Assembly (NCBI GenBank): GCA_019313725.1
Contig: JAFDAT010000110.1
Coordinates: forward strand, 1-11,967
Length of the DNA stretch: 11,967 nt
Source: Deltaproteobacteria bacterium
GTDB taxonomy: Bacteria; Desulfobacterota; Desulfobacteria; Desulfobacterales; B30-G6
Direction of reading: 5' to 3'
Positions 1-5,115 of this stretch are shown one piece after another. The translations under genes were made by a program, and so were the position numbers. Every line of letters starts with the position of its first letter. Positions within the stretch are counted from its first letter, which is position 1. The notes under the pieces were generated by a model that made no database searches, was not told the origin of the DNA, and saw nothing but the letters and a program-made list of their open reading frames with translations.

Positions 1-1
1 A

Positions 2-520
2 AAAGCGACCCCTGCATTCAATATCGAGCTTTGTGAAAAATTTCGCCTGAGAACGCTGGATTTTGACGGGCAAAACGATTCCATCTACCACCCCTTTGAT
101 CTGGACGGTAATAAGCATATGGACTACATTCTGTTCCGGGGAGAATATGATGATGTACCCCTGGAAGAGATCCGGGAAACCTTCAAAGATGTCTATAGCG
201 GTGTTTCTTCTGCGACAGAGGACATCAATTTTCAGGATGATGTCAATACGGAGACGGCATCCGTGAGTTATTCAAATAGGGAAACGATAACTATGAAAAA
301 AAAGGACGAGAGAACCACGACAGAATCTTCCATGTCGATTGCATCCAAACCCTTCTGCCAGGAAGAGGAATGCATTGGTAAAGTGGCCTCCCCAGACAGT
401 GAAGGCAGTATAACGGTTGGTAAGGACAAGGAAGAGGACAGGCTGCACAGAACCCGATCCTCCATGAAATTTGGCAAGGATGATGGATGCCGGGATGAGG
501 AATGCATTGGCGAATCCTGA
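2..520 (+). CDS. 3' end of an unrecognised gene (5' truncated by window edge)
   Basis: The frame is open from base 2 to the TGA at 518-520, so the gene begins left of the window. I do not recognise the family. The first ~70 visible codons look like an ordinary folded domain (hydrophobic/acidic alternation such as HMDYILFRGEYDDVPLEEIRE). From about base 245 onward the product becomes polar, Ser/Thr/Lys/Glu-rich and probably disordered. This tail holds two related Cys motifs, FCQEEECIGK and GCRDEECIGES, each preceded by SSM, so it looks internally duplicated. A Met at base 293 could be an alternative start for the tail alone, but I see no Shine-Dalgarno sequence to support it. Function unknown. 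The coding call is moderately secure because the frame stays open across the whole stretch, and the competing minus-strand ORF over 268-693 has no recognisable content. Confidence 0.55.
   Translation, partial: KATPAFNIELCEKFRLRTLDFDGQNDSIYHPFDLDGNKHMDYILFRGEYDDVPLEEIRETFKDVYSGVSSATEDINFQDDVNTETASVSYSNRETITMKKKDERTTTESSMSIASKPFCQEEECIGKVASPDSEGSITVGKDKEEDRLHRTRSSMKFGKDDGCRDEECIGES
365..510 (+). repeat. Internal duplication: 14-bp exact repeat encoding EECIG
   Basis: GAGGAATGCATTGG occurs at 365-378 and again at 497-510, 132 bp (44 codons) apart and in the same frame. The flanks are related only at protein level (SSM followed by C-x-x/E-EECIG), which suggests an old duplication inside the tail of the first gene, kept best around the Cys motif. 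Confidence 0.6.
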
Positions 521-552
521 TGTAATGATTCGTACTTATATTTGCTCGGCCC

Positions 553-573
553 TGCAACTACCTCATAGTTGCA
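553..573 (+). terminator. Stem-loop downstream of the first gene
   Basis: An 8-bp perfect stem (TGCAACTA / TAGTTGCA) with a 5-base CCTCA loop lies 33 bases after the stop codon at 520. No T-tract follows, so intrinsic termination is uncertain. It could equally be an mRNA 3'-end stabiliser. Confidence 0.35.
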
Positions 574-762
574 TAAACCAATTGACATTTTCAGAAAGCA
601 ATCCCGTAATCTTGCGCCGTTCCAGGGTGCCGCATACAGCGAGGCTCGCCCATGATTGTGGGCCCGCTTATCAGCGACGTTCGCCCCAAACATAGGTCAC
701 CACACCTCAGCAAATCTCCTGCCGGGACAGTACTCTTCTTTATCATTTTCAAATTCAAACAA

Positions 763-776
763 TTGATCTAAGTCAA
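763..776 (+). promoter_or_regulatory. FNR/Anr-type binding site upstream of the DsrE/F/H-like genes
   Basis: TTGATCTAAGTCAA matches the FNR consensus TTGAT-N4-ATCAA at nine of ten defined positions (G for A in the right half). FNR-family regulators respond to loss of oxygen or related redox cues. The site is centred at 769.5. If it acts as a class II activator site (-41.5), transcription would start near 811, ahead of the 878 ORF and the three sulfur-relay genes. I see no strong -10 hexamer at the matching distance; TATGAT at 781-786 is closer and would fit repression instead. Confidence 0.5.
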
Positions 777-792
777 TGTATATGATATCACA

Positions 793-939
793 ATGTGGCA
801 TGTTGTACATGCAGTGAGTTCTGACAATGGGCACCATGGAACCCATGAGATGGCAATGCTGATGATCAAACACATCGATGAAAGACGGACCCCTCTTGGA
901 ATCGATAAACCCCGGGAGCACTCTGGTGGATTTGGCTGA
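793..939 (+). CDS. Possible 48-residue His-rich small protein
   Basis: An ATG frame starting 16 bases after the FNR-type box encodes 48 residues. It is rich in His and Met (HHGTHEMAMLMIKHIDE) and ends in TPLGIDKPREHSGGFG. There is no clear Shine-Dalgarno sequence before the ATG, and I know no matching family. It overlaps the start of the next ORF (878) in another frame, so at most one of the two is right over 878-939. It may be a small metal-binding peptide, a degraded remnant, or chance. Confidence 0.2.
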   Translation: MWHVVHAVSSDNGHHGTHEMAMLMIKHIDERRTPLGIDKPREHSGGFG

Positions 940-1351
940 CCGGCGGGAGTTGTCAAGCGCTCAATATTTGCAAAGAAAAATCGTTCAGAAAAACGAAGCA
1001 AAAATGCACATAGAATGGGAGCGTCAAATAAAGCGTACGGAGATAGGAAGGACACAGTATCAATTAGTCGCTCTACTGGTTGAAAGCCGTTTCTCCGGAA
1101 AAAACGAAAATGTCAGACTGGTGGCCAGATTAGGGGCTATTCAGGAAAGATTTTTGCTCGCGCGAATCAGCAGAACCCGAGCCTTTCACCAGGGACTTTT
1201 CTGGGTAAAATTAGACCGGCAATTTGAAAATCTTGGCTTGACAGGCGAACAAAAAAAAACTTTAGAAGTTCAAATCTCAGAGAAAATACCAAGACCTGCG
1301 GAAGATTGGGCTCTATGGGGAGTGACATGTATTCCGCGCGTTGACTGTTGA
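878..1351 (+). CDS. Hypothetical protein upstream of the DsrE-like gene
   Basis: A 157-residue frame, unrecognised. The central part (about residues 25-140) is rich in Arg, Lys, Glu and Gln and looks largely helical and soluble, for example around LGAIQERFLLARISRTRAFHQGLFWVKLDRQFENLGLTG. The C-terminus ends in two cysteines (CIPRVDC). No signal peptide or membrane helix is visible. The start is uncertain: the ATG at 878 lacks a Shine-Dalgarno sequence, and an in-frame ATG at 1002 (MHIEWERQ) is an alternative. The stop lies 16 bases before the ATG of the DsrE-like gene, so it would belong to the same operon. It may be a cluster-specific accessory protein, but nothing in the sequence identifies a reaction. 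Confidence 0.45.
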   Translation: MKDGPLLESINPGSTLVDLADRRELSSAQYLQRKIVQKNEAKMHIEWERQIKRTEIGRTQYQLVALLVESRFSGKNENVRLVARLGAIQERFLLARISRTRAFHQGLFWVKLDRQFENLGLTGEQKKTLEVQISEKIPRPAEDWALWGVTCIPRVDC

Positions 1352-1367
1352 TAAGAAAGGTTATGAC

Positions 1368-1673
1368 ATGGAAAAAATTCTTGGAGTATATGTAAGTTCC
1401 GATCATAATTTGAACCAGTTGATCAAATTATGCCGGTCCGCAAAAAAGAAGGGTGTAAAGGTAAAATTATTTTTTACACATCTTGGAACACGCCTTTGCA
1501 CAGATTCACGCCTGATTGAACTCGAGGGACTGGCCGACATCGCACTGTGCAAAGTGGGTTTAGAGGATAACAAAATTGATATCTCTGAAGCTAAGATAGA
1601 CAAAAAAGGGTTTTCCAGTCAATCATGGCATGCTGAGATGATTTATGCGTGCGATCGTTACATCACTTTTTGA
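1368..1673 (+). CDS. DsrE-family (DsrE/DsrF-like) sulfur-relay protein
   Basis: A 101-residue protein of the DsrE/TusD type. These are small cytoplasmic proteins that carry or relay sulfur as cysteine persulfide, or regulate such relay. Visible features are an N-terminal beta-strand (ILGVYVSSD), a helix (QLIKLCRSAKKKGVKVK), then the second strand and turn KLFFTHLGTRLC that is characteristic of the fold. It ends in ACDRYITF, as many family members do. Cysteines at 22, 44, 61 and 95 are candidates for sulfur transfer; I cannot say which matches the catalytic Cys of DsrE. The ATG at 1368 is preferred over an upstream TTG at 1341 because AAGAAAGG lies 8 bases before it. It is followed by DsrF-like and DsrH-like genes, the order of a dsrEFH unit, which strengthens the call. 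Confidence 0.7.
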   Translation: MEKILGVYVSSDHNLNQLIKLCRSAKKKGVKVKLFFTHLGTRLCTDSRLIELEGLADIALCKVGLEDNKIDISEAKIDKKGFSSQSWHAEMIYACDRYITF

Positions 1674-1701
1674 AGTAAACTAAAAAAAAAGAGATTTTAA
1701 A

Positions 1702-2004
1702 ATGGAAAATATTAAACATTGTGCCGTGATCGTAAGGCGATCTGAAGATATCTGGGAGGGCACCCGAACAGCGCTCGGCCTGGCAGCCCATAACTATTGG
1801 GCCTACCTCTTCGTTGTTGATATCGCAATCGAGATTAATGAAAAACTGGAAGAGAATTTAGAGTGGCTGGAGGAAATGGAGTGCCCATTTATTTCAAATG
1901 TAGAGAGCAACACCCAATATGGTTTTCAATACTTACCCATAGAAAAACTGGCAAGAGAGCTTAAGAAAATGGATCTGGTCATACCCTTTGGTAACCGAAA
2001 TTAA
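1702..2004 (+). CDS. DsrF/TusC-like protein
   Basis: A 100-residue soluble protein. The segment around residues 17-28 (IWEGTRTALGLA) followed by a hydrophobic strand (AYLFVVDIAIEI) matches the EG-x-R-x-A-x-GL motif and second strand of DsrF/TusC and related DsrE-fold proteins, which act as subunits of a sulfurtransferase heterohexamer. The middle is acidic (EKLEENLEWLEEMECPF), and the C-terminus DLVIPFG resembles the closing strand of the fold. Cysteines at 7 and 61 are available, though DsrF homologues often lack a reactive Cys. AAGAGAT precedes the ATG. It lies 28 bases after the DsrE-like gene and 25 before the DsrH-like gene. The divergence is large, so the subunit assignment rests partly on gene order. 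Confidence 0.55.
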   Translation: MENIKHCAVIVRRSEDIWEGTRTALGLAAHNYWAYLFVVDIAIEINEKLEENLEWLEEMECPFISNVESNTQYGFQYLPIEKLARELKKMDLVIPFGNRN

Positions 2005-2029
2005 CAACAGATGACATGGGATAAATAAG

Positions 2030-2224
2030 ATGCCAAAACGAAGAAAAATGTTACATATTCTCAAATCACCGCCGGATGACTTGCAGCGAACTTTTATGTA
2101 CAGCCTGTCGCTAGGTTATAGTTGTCTGCAGTTTCCTTTGTTTGAATTTGATGAAGAACCGCCTGATTATGACGAGCTTATCGATTTAATCTTTGAATTT
2201 GACGAGGTGGTTAGCTGGTGGTAG
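2030..2224 (+). CDS. Short DsrH/TusB-like protein
   Basis: A 64-residue protein. Residues 7-14 (MLHILKSP) resemble the start of DsrH/TusB proteins (MLHTL-x-x-SP), and the end (DEVVSWW) resembles their closing W-containing strand. DsrH/TusB is normally about 95 residues, so the middle of the fold is shortened and replaced by an acidic stretch (FEFDEEPPDYDELIDLIFEFD). The single Cys is residue 32; in DsrH a Cys in the N-terminal half takes part in sulfur transfer. The true start may be the internal Met at base 2048, which would align with family members; neither start has a strong Shine-Dalgarno sequence. As third gene in the row it completes a dsrEFH-like set. It might be a minimal or decaying subunit. 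Confidence 0.45.
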   Translation: MPKRRKMLHILKSPPDDLQRTFMYSLSLGYSCLQFPLFEFDEEPPDYDELIDLIFEFDEVVSWW

Positions 2225-2343
2225 TGATTTCGATCCCTTCGTCGCACCAGGCGGCTTCCATTCAGCTTAAGATGATGTATCTAACTATAGTTGCAACGTT
2301 AGGGTAAATCCTGCGGCACACAGTCAGCCTGCAGCTTCCTCTT

Positions 2344-2865
2344 TTAAAAATCCAGATAGGCCGGTTCATAATACCGTTGCGGGTGCTTGCACGAGGGGCA
2401 CTTCTTGGGAGGTTCGGTGGCTTCGTGTATGTACCCGCAGACGCTGCACTTCCACTTGATGGGTGCCTCGCGCTTGAACACGGTACCCGCCTCGACCATG
2501 GCGATAATTTTTTCATATCGGGCCCTGTGGTGTGCTTCGATCTTGGCAACCTGTTTGAATGCCATGGCGGCATCCCTGTGGCCCTCTTCCTCGGCAGTTT
2601 TTACGAATTCCGGGTACATACTCTCTACTTCATGATCTTCCCCGCCCCATGCCTCTTTGAGGTTTGCCAGGGTGTCCCCGATGCCGTCCAGCAGCAGCAG
2701 GTGATCTTTGGCGTGCTGCATTTCATTTTCGGCGGTTTCCTCGAAAATTTTGGCGATATAGCGGTAGCCTTCTTTTCTGGCGACTTCGGCAAAAAAGGTG
2801 TACTTGTTGCGTGCTTCAGATTCTCCTGCAAAGGCCTTTTTCAGGTTTTCCGTGGTCTTGTCCAT
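2344..2865 (-). CDS. rbr: Rubrerythrin
   Basis: A 173-residue protein, slightly shorter than Desulfovibrio rubrerythrin (about 190). Rubrerythrin reduces hydrogen peroxide to water in the anaerobe cytoplasm, using electrons passed through its rubredoxin domain. The N-terminal four-helix diiron domain (residues 1-130) has GESEARNKY (E15), ETAENEMQHAKDH (E48, H51), HEVESMYPEF (E79) and KIEAHHRARY (E110, H113). The C-terminal rubredoxin domain (136-173) has C140-x-x-C143 and C156-x-x-C159. At the place of the redox-switching Glu97 of D. vulgaris rubrerythrin I read Ser82, with Glu81 next to it; this needs an alignment. AAAAAGGAG lies directly upstream of the ATG. It is divergent from the thioesterase gene, with 95 bases between the two starts. 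I see no certain -35/-10 pair or PerR-type operator. Confidence 0.93.
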   Translation of the reverse strand: MDKTTENLKKAFAGESEARNKYTFFAEVARKEGYRYIAKIFEETAENEMQHAKDHLLLLDGIGDTLANLKEAWGGEDHEVESMYPEFVKTAEEEGHRDAAMAFKQVAKIEAHHRARYEKIIAMVEAGTVFKREAPIKWKCSVCGYIHEATEPPKKCPSCKHPQRYYEPAYLDF

Positions 2866-2960
2866 GTTTTCTCCTTTTTCTGTGGAACGTCAGACTTTAT
2901 TATTCCATGTTGACATGATAGTGTAATAAAATCAACGTCTAGCCTGTAAGGAATTTAGGG

Positions 2961-3380
2961 ATGATAATTTCCAGTGCACAGTTTGAGAAATTCAATGCAA
3001 ATCCGCTGTACCATACCATCGGCATGCAGGTGATATCCGCAGAAGATGGCCGGGCCGTTTCCCAACTCAGGCCCCCGGACAACGTCTGCTGGCCATTTCC
3101 CGGGCAACCGCATGGGGGCATTCTTTTTACCCAGATGGACTCGACCATGGCGTGGGCCGTCCTGTCGGCACCCGGCGAAGGGACCAACTGCACCACGGTC
3201 AACCTCGAAATCCAGTACCCTGCGCCTGCCAGGGGACCGGTTTTTACCTGTGAAACCAGGGTGGTGCACCGCACTGGGCGCTCCTGTTTCGTGCGCGGTG
3301 AGAGCCGGGATGAAGAGGGCGGACTGGTCGCCATGGGACAGGCGACATTCCGGATTATCAGGGCGGAGGCGATGCTATAA
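2961..3380 (+). CDS. PaaI-family hotdog-fold acyl-CoA thioesterase
   Basis: A 139-residue single hotdog domain of usual length for PaaI/YdiI-type thioesterases, which hydrolyse acyl- or aryl-CoA in the cytoplasm. The signature is at residues 45-66: PFPGQPHGGILFTQMDSTMAWA, with the HGG motif at 51-53 and the probable catalytic acid D60 on the central helix. Later strands (CTTVNLEIQYPAPARGPVFTCETRVVHRTGRSCFVRGES) fit the beta-sheet of the fold. The start is supported by TAAGGAA at 2946-2952. The exact substrate cannot be read from the sequence. Neighbouring genes give no pathway context apart from the acyl-CoA dehydrogenase about 6 kb away. Confidence 0.85.
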   Translation: MIISSAQFEKFNANPLYHTIGMQVISAEDGRAVSQLRPPDNVCWPFPGQPHGGILFTQMDSTMAWAVLSAPGEGTNCTTVNLEIQYPAPARGPVFTCETRVVHRTGRSCFVRGESRDEEGGLVAMGQATFRIIRAEAML

Positions 3381-3392
3381 AAATTGACGAGG

Positions 3393-3540
3393 CTATCGAT
3401 TACCGTCCAGAAACAATGTCCCCTCTTGCATTTCCTGCAAAGCGCCCGGGTTTTCCCTTTTTTAGCTTCACCGAAAGTGCCTTTCCTATAGCCAAACAGT
3501 TCTGATTCCAGCAGTGTGTTCGGAGTATAATTGCAATATT
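3393..3540 (-). pseudogene. Remnant of a sigma-54-dependent transcriptional activator (AAA+ domain fragment)
   Basis: Read on the minus strand from about 3536, the translation begins CNYTPNTLLESELFGYRKGTFGEAKKG. This is the stretch of bacterial enhancer-binding proteins that follows Walker A (NC-A-x-P-x-x-LLESELFG-x-x-KGAFTGA). The sigma-54-contacting loop GAFTGA reads GTFGEA here. After a change of frame near base 3460, another frame gives NPGALQEMQEGTLFLDG, matching the Walker B stretch GGTLFLDEIG, then a stop at 3393-3395. Walker A, the receiver/sensor domain and the DNA-binding domain are absent. The fragment is therefore about 45 codons of a broken gene. In Desulfovibrio vulgaris the cognate sigma-54 activator of the orp operons is encoded next to them, so this may be the relic of a local regulator. 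Confidence 0.7.
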
Positions 3541-3544
3541 GCAA
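3531..3544. promoter_or_regulatory. Upstream activator-type palindrome 1
   Basis: TTGCAATATTGCAA is a perfect 14-bp palindrome centred 116 bases upstream of the sigma-54 promoter. Its position and repetition fit an enhancer site for a sigma-54 activator. Confidence 0.65.
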
Positions 3545-3562
3545 TATAGTGCAATTAAAAAA

Positions 3563-3574
3563 TGCAATATTGCA
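3563..3574. promoter_or_regulatory. Upstream activator-type palindrome 2
   Basis: TGCAATATTGCA is a 12-bp perfect copy of the core of the preceding palindrome. The centres are 31 bp apart, three turns of B-DNA, so two dimers would bind on the same face. A further half site, TGCAAT, lies between them at 3550-3555. Confidence 0.65.
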
Positions 3575-3653
3575 ACCACGCGTACGCCTACATCTTATGC
3601 TTATATGCGTTAACCACCTGAAATAAGATCAAATAATATGTTCTGCCACCATA

Positions 3654-3669
3654 TGGCACATATCCTGCT
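3654..3669 (+). promoter_or_regulatory. Sigma-54 (RpoN) promoter of the NifX/MinD cluster
   Basis: TGGCACATATCCTGCT fits the -24/-12 consensus TGGCACG-N4-TTGCW with two mismatches; the essential GG and GC are present at correct spacing. Transcription would start near 3680, leaving a leader of about 55 bases before the ATG at 3736. An inverted repeat TGCCA-ccata-TGGCA (3644-3658) overlaps the -24 element. Confidence 0.8.
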
Positions 3670-3735
3670 AATAAAATCGATAACATTGTTGGTGGTGGTA
3701 AAAGATATCGTCCATACAAAGTGTGAGAAAATAAA

Positions 3736-4359
3736 ATGAAGCTAGCCATTCCAGTGTTTCACACAAAAATTTCTCCCCGATTCGATCAGGCCCAGGGCTT
3801 TGTCCTGCTGGAAACGGAGAATGCCGGGGTCGTTTCCAGAGAGAACCTGAGCACCAAAGGGTGGACGGTCATCGAGAAGATGCGGCAGTTGTTGGAACAA
3901 AGGGTCGACACGCTGATTTGTGGAGGAATCGATCGTTCCTCGCTGCAATACCTGAGTTTCAACGGAATCAACGTATATTCATGGGTTACCGGTGAAGTGG
4001 AGGGTGCCGTGGCCTGTTTTCTCGACAATCGCATGAGGCCCGGCATCATTCTGGACGACCGAGGGGAAATGAAGGGACGCTGGCAGTTTTGTACGGGCAG
4101 GAATCATTTGTGCCATATGTTCCAGACAGGTATTTATCAAGACGAGGAGGAGGTGAAAACAATGCCGAGAGGTGATGGGAAAGGACCCAGGGGGCAGGGG
4201 CCGCAATCGGGAATGGGACGCGGTACCTGCAATAAGGACAAAGGCGGCCGGGGCGGCGGCCAGGGCAGAGGCCGCAAATCCGAACAGGGTGGAAAACAGG
4301 ATGGATCCGGTCAGGGAAACGGCGGCGGTGGAAGAGGCCGCCGGAACAGCAGTAAATGA
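3736..4359 (+). CDS. NifX-fold protein fused to a Gly/Arg-rich DUF5320-like tail
   Basis: 207 residues in two parts. Residues 1-135 are a NifX/NifB-C-terminal-type domain (dinitrogenase iron-molybdenum cofactor family, the fold of the orange protein ORP): it opens with KLAIPVFHTKISPRFDQAQGF and includes the strand VDTLICGGI. Such domains bind metal clusters or their precursors; Cys119, His124, Cys126 and His127 are possible ligands. Residues 143-207 start MPRGDGKGPRGQGPQSGMGRGTC, the GDG-x-GP-x-GxGP motif of DUF5320-type proteins, then run into a low-complexity RGG-like tail. The junction reads DEEEVKT and is the translation of a strong Shine-Dalgarno sequence, so the tail may also be made separately from the ATG at 4162. 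This is the first gene after the sigma-54 promoter. GAGAAA, a weak ribosome site, precedes the ATG. Confidence 0.8.
   Translation: MKLAIPVFHTKISPRFDQAQGFVLLETENAGVVSRENLSTKGWTVIEKMRQLLEQRVDTLICGGIDRSSLQYLSFNGINVYSWVTGEVEGAVACFLDNRMRPGIILDDRGEMKGRWQFCTGRNHLCHMFQTGIYQDEEEVKTMPRGDGKGPRGQGPQSGMGRGTCNKDKGGRGGGQGRGRKSEQGGKQDGSGQGNGGGGRGRRNSSK
4146..4164 (+). promoter_or_regulatory. Internal ribosome binding site and start within the fusion gene
   Basis: GAGGAGGTG at 4147-4155 lies seven bases ahead of an in-frame ATG at 4162 (codon 143), much stronger than the site at the annotated start. It would yield a free 65-residue DUF5320-like protein ending at 4359. This explains the fusion as readthrough of a former intergenic region. 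Confidence 0.6.
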
Positions 4360-4396
4360 ATACAGTCGGAAAGGAAAACAGCAAGGAGGTTATACA

Positions 4397-4738
4397 ATGC
4401 CGGGATTGAATCAGACAGGACCCGCAGGTATGGGGCCGATGACAGACAGGGGCAGGGGGATGTGCGATACAGAAAGACCCGTTTACAGGGCTGGAACCGG
4501 TGGATATGGCGGTTGTGGCCGCGGCAAGGGGTTGGGGCGCGGCTTCAGGGGACGCTTTAACTCGGAGATGCGCGGGTATTCGGGGAGGGGCGCGGTTGGG
4601 AACCGGGGAGCAGTCATGCAGGCCAATCCGGAGGATGACTATCCGGTGATCGACACGCTCAGGGCCCAGGTTGAATCGATGCAGCACACCCTGGATGCAA
4701 TCAATAAACGTATAAGTGAAATGGAAAAGAACACATGA
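4397..4738 (+). CDS. DUF5320-like Gly/Arg-rich protein with C-terminal coiled coil
   Basis: 113 residues. The start MPGLNQTGPAGMGPMTDRGRGMC is the typical opening of DUF5320-type proteins often found beside NifX-fold/MinD clusters in anaerobes. Residues 33-72 are Gly/Arg-rich with a GGYGGCGRGKGLGRGFRGRF stretch, probably disordered. Residues 86-111 (IDTLRAQVESMQHTLDAINKRISEME) form an amphipathic helix likely to make a coiled coil. Cys23 and Cys40 are the only cysteines. The function is not known; a scaffold or adaptor role in the ORP-type complex is a guess. AAGGAGGT at 4383-4390 sets the start at 4397; the longer open frame upstream overlaps the previous gene and is not needed. The stop overlaps the next start (ATGA). 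Confidence 0.75.
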   Translation: MPGLNQTGPAGMGPMTDRGRGMCDTERPVYRAGTGGYGGCGRGKGLGRGFRGRFNSEMRGYSGRGAVGNRGAVMQANPEDDYPVIDTLRAQVESMQHTLDAINKRISEMEKNT

Positions 4739-5115
4739 TGCAGATACTATTAGCCGGCAGGGACCTTCCATCCAGGCCGGCTTTCAAAACAGCACTGGTA
4801 GAAAGCGGCGCCCGGGTAACATGTCTGGACTCGGGGCAACAAACGATGGATGCGGTTTCCGAAAAAAGCTTCGATCTTCTGGTGACGGATGAGACGTTGG
4901 CGGACATGTCGGGCCTTGCGCTGATCGAATCCATCACTATCAGCCAGCCCATGCTCAATTGTGCGGCTGTCAGCTCGCTTTCAAAGGAAGACTACCATGA
5001 AGCCAGCGAGGGGTTGGGGATATTGATGCAGCTTCCGACTGCGCCCGGCCGAAAAGAGGCCGATGCGCTTATGCAGCATTTGAATAAAATACTATCATTC
5101 AAGGTGGGATCATGA
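4735..5115 (+). CDS. Degenerate response-regulator receiver domain protein
   Basis: 126 residues, the length of a single CheY-like receiver domain with no output domain. The fold is suggested by ILLAGRD (strand 1), DLLVTDETLADMSGLALIESI (strand 3, helix 3; D52 in the phospho-acceptor position) and AAVSSLS (strand 4 with Ser for the usual Ser/Thr). The acidic pair normally found after strand 1 is absent (AGRD), and the conserved Lys of the KP motif is missing (QLPTAP). Phosphorylation by the normal Mg-dependent route is therefore doubtful. It probably acts as a protein-protein module. It is joined by ATGA overlaps to the genes on both sides, so it should be made in fixed ratio with the following MinD-like ATPase. 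The ATG at 4735 or at 4738 could be the start. Confidence 0.65.
   Translation: MMQILLAGRDLPSRPAFKTALVESGARVTCLDSGQQTMDAVSEKSFDLLVTDETLADMSGLALIESITISQPMLNCAAVSSLSKEDYHEASEGLGILMQLPTAPGRKEADALMQHLNKILSFKVGS

Larger units (their letters stand above)
521..877. other. Gene-poor stretch between the first gene and the sulfur-relay cluster
   Basis: About 350 bases without a convincing gene. It contains a hairpin at 553-573 and an FNR-type box at 763-776, both listed separately, and the start of a small possible ORF at 793. Minus-strand frames are open here (268-693 and 697-921) but show no family features and no Shine-Dalgarno sequence. Confidence 0.5.
3381..3735. other. Regulatory island upstream of the NifX/MinD cluster
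   Basis: This 355-base stretch has no intact gene. From left to right it holds a decayed fragment of a sigma-54 activator gene on the minus strand, two palindromic operator-like sites, an AT-rich spacer with a loose IHF-like sequence at 3627-3639 (GATCAA-N4-TAT against WATCAA-N4-TTR), and a sigma-54 promoter. The arrangement is that of an enhancer-dependent promoter. Confidence 0.7.

Noticed and set aside
518..560. TGA ending the first gene as a second selenocysteine codon (CIGES-TGA-CNDS)
   Set aside because: No SECIS-like hairpin follows at the required distance, and the continuation is only 15 codons with no recognisable motif. The hairpin at 553 has a CCTCA loop.
697..921. Minus-strand 74-codon frame
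   Set aside because: TTG start without ribosome site and no family features. It runs against the FNR-type box and the downstream plus-strand operon.
2225..2343. Terminator between the DsrH-like gene and rubrerythrin
   Set aside because: Only short weak inverted repeats (CTAAC/GTTAG) without a T-tract; not enough to call.
2939..3544. 201-codon minus-strand frame as an intact gene
   Set aside because: Most of it is antisense to the thioesterase, which has a clear active-site motif. Only the first part (3440-3540) has enhancer-binding-protein similarity, and it is frameshifted.
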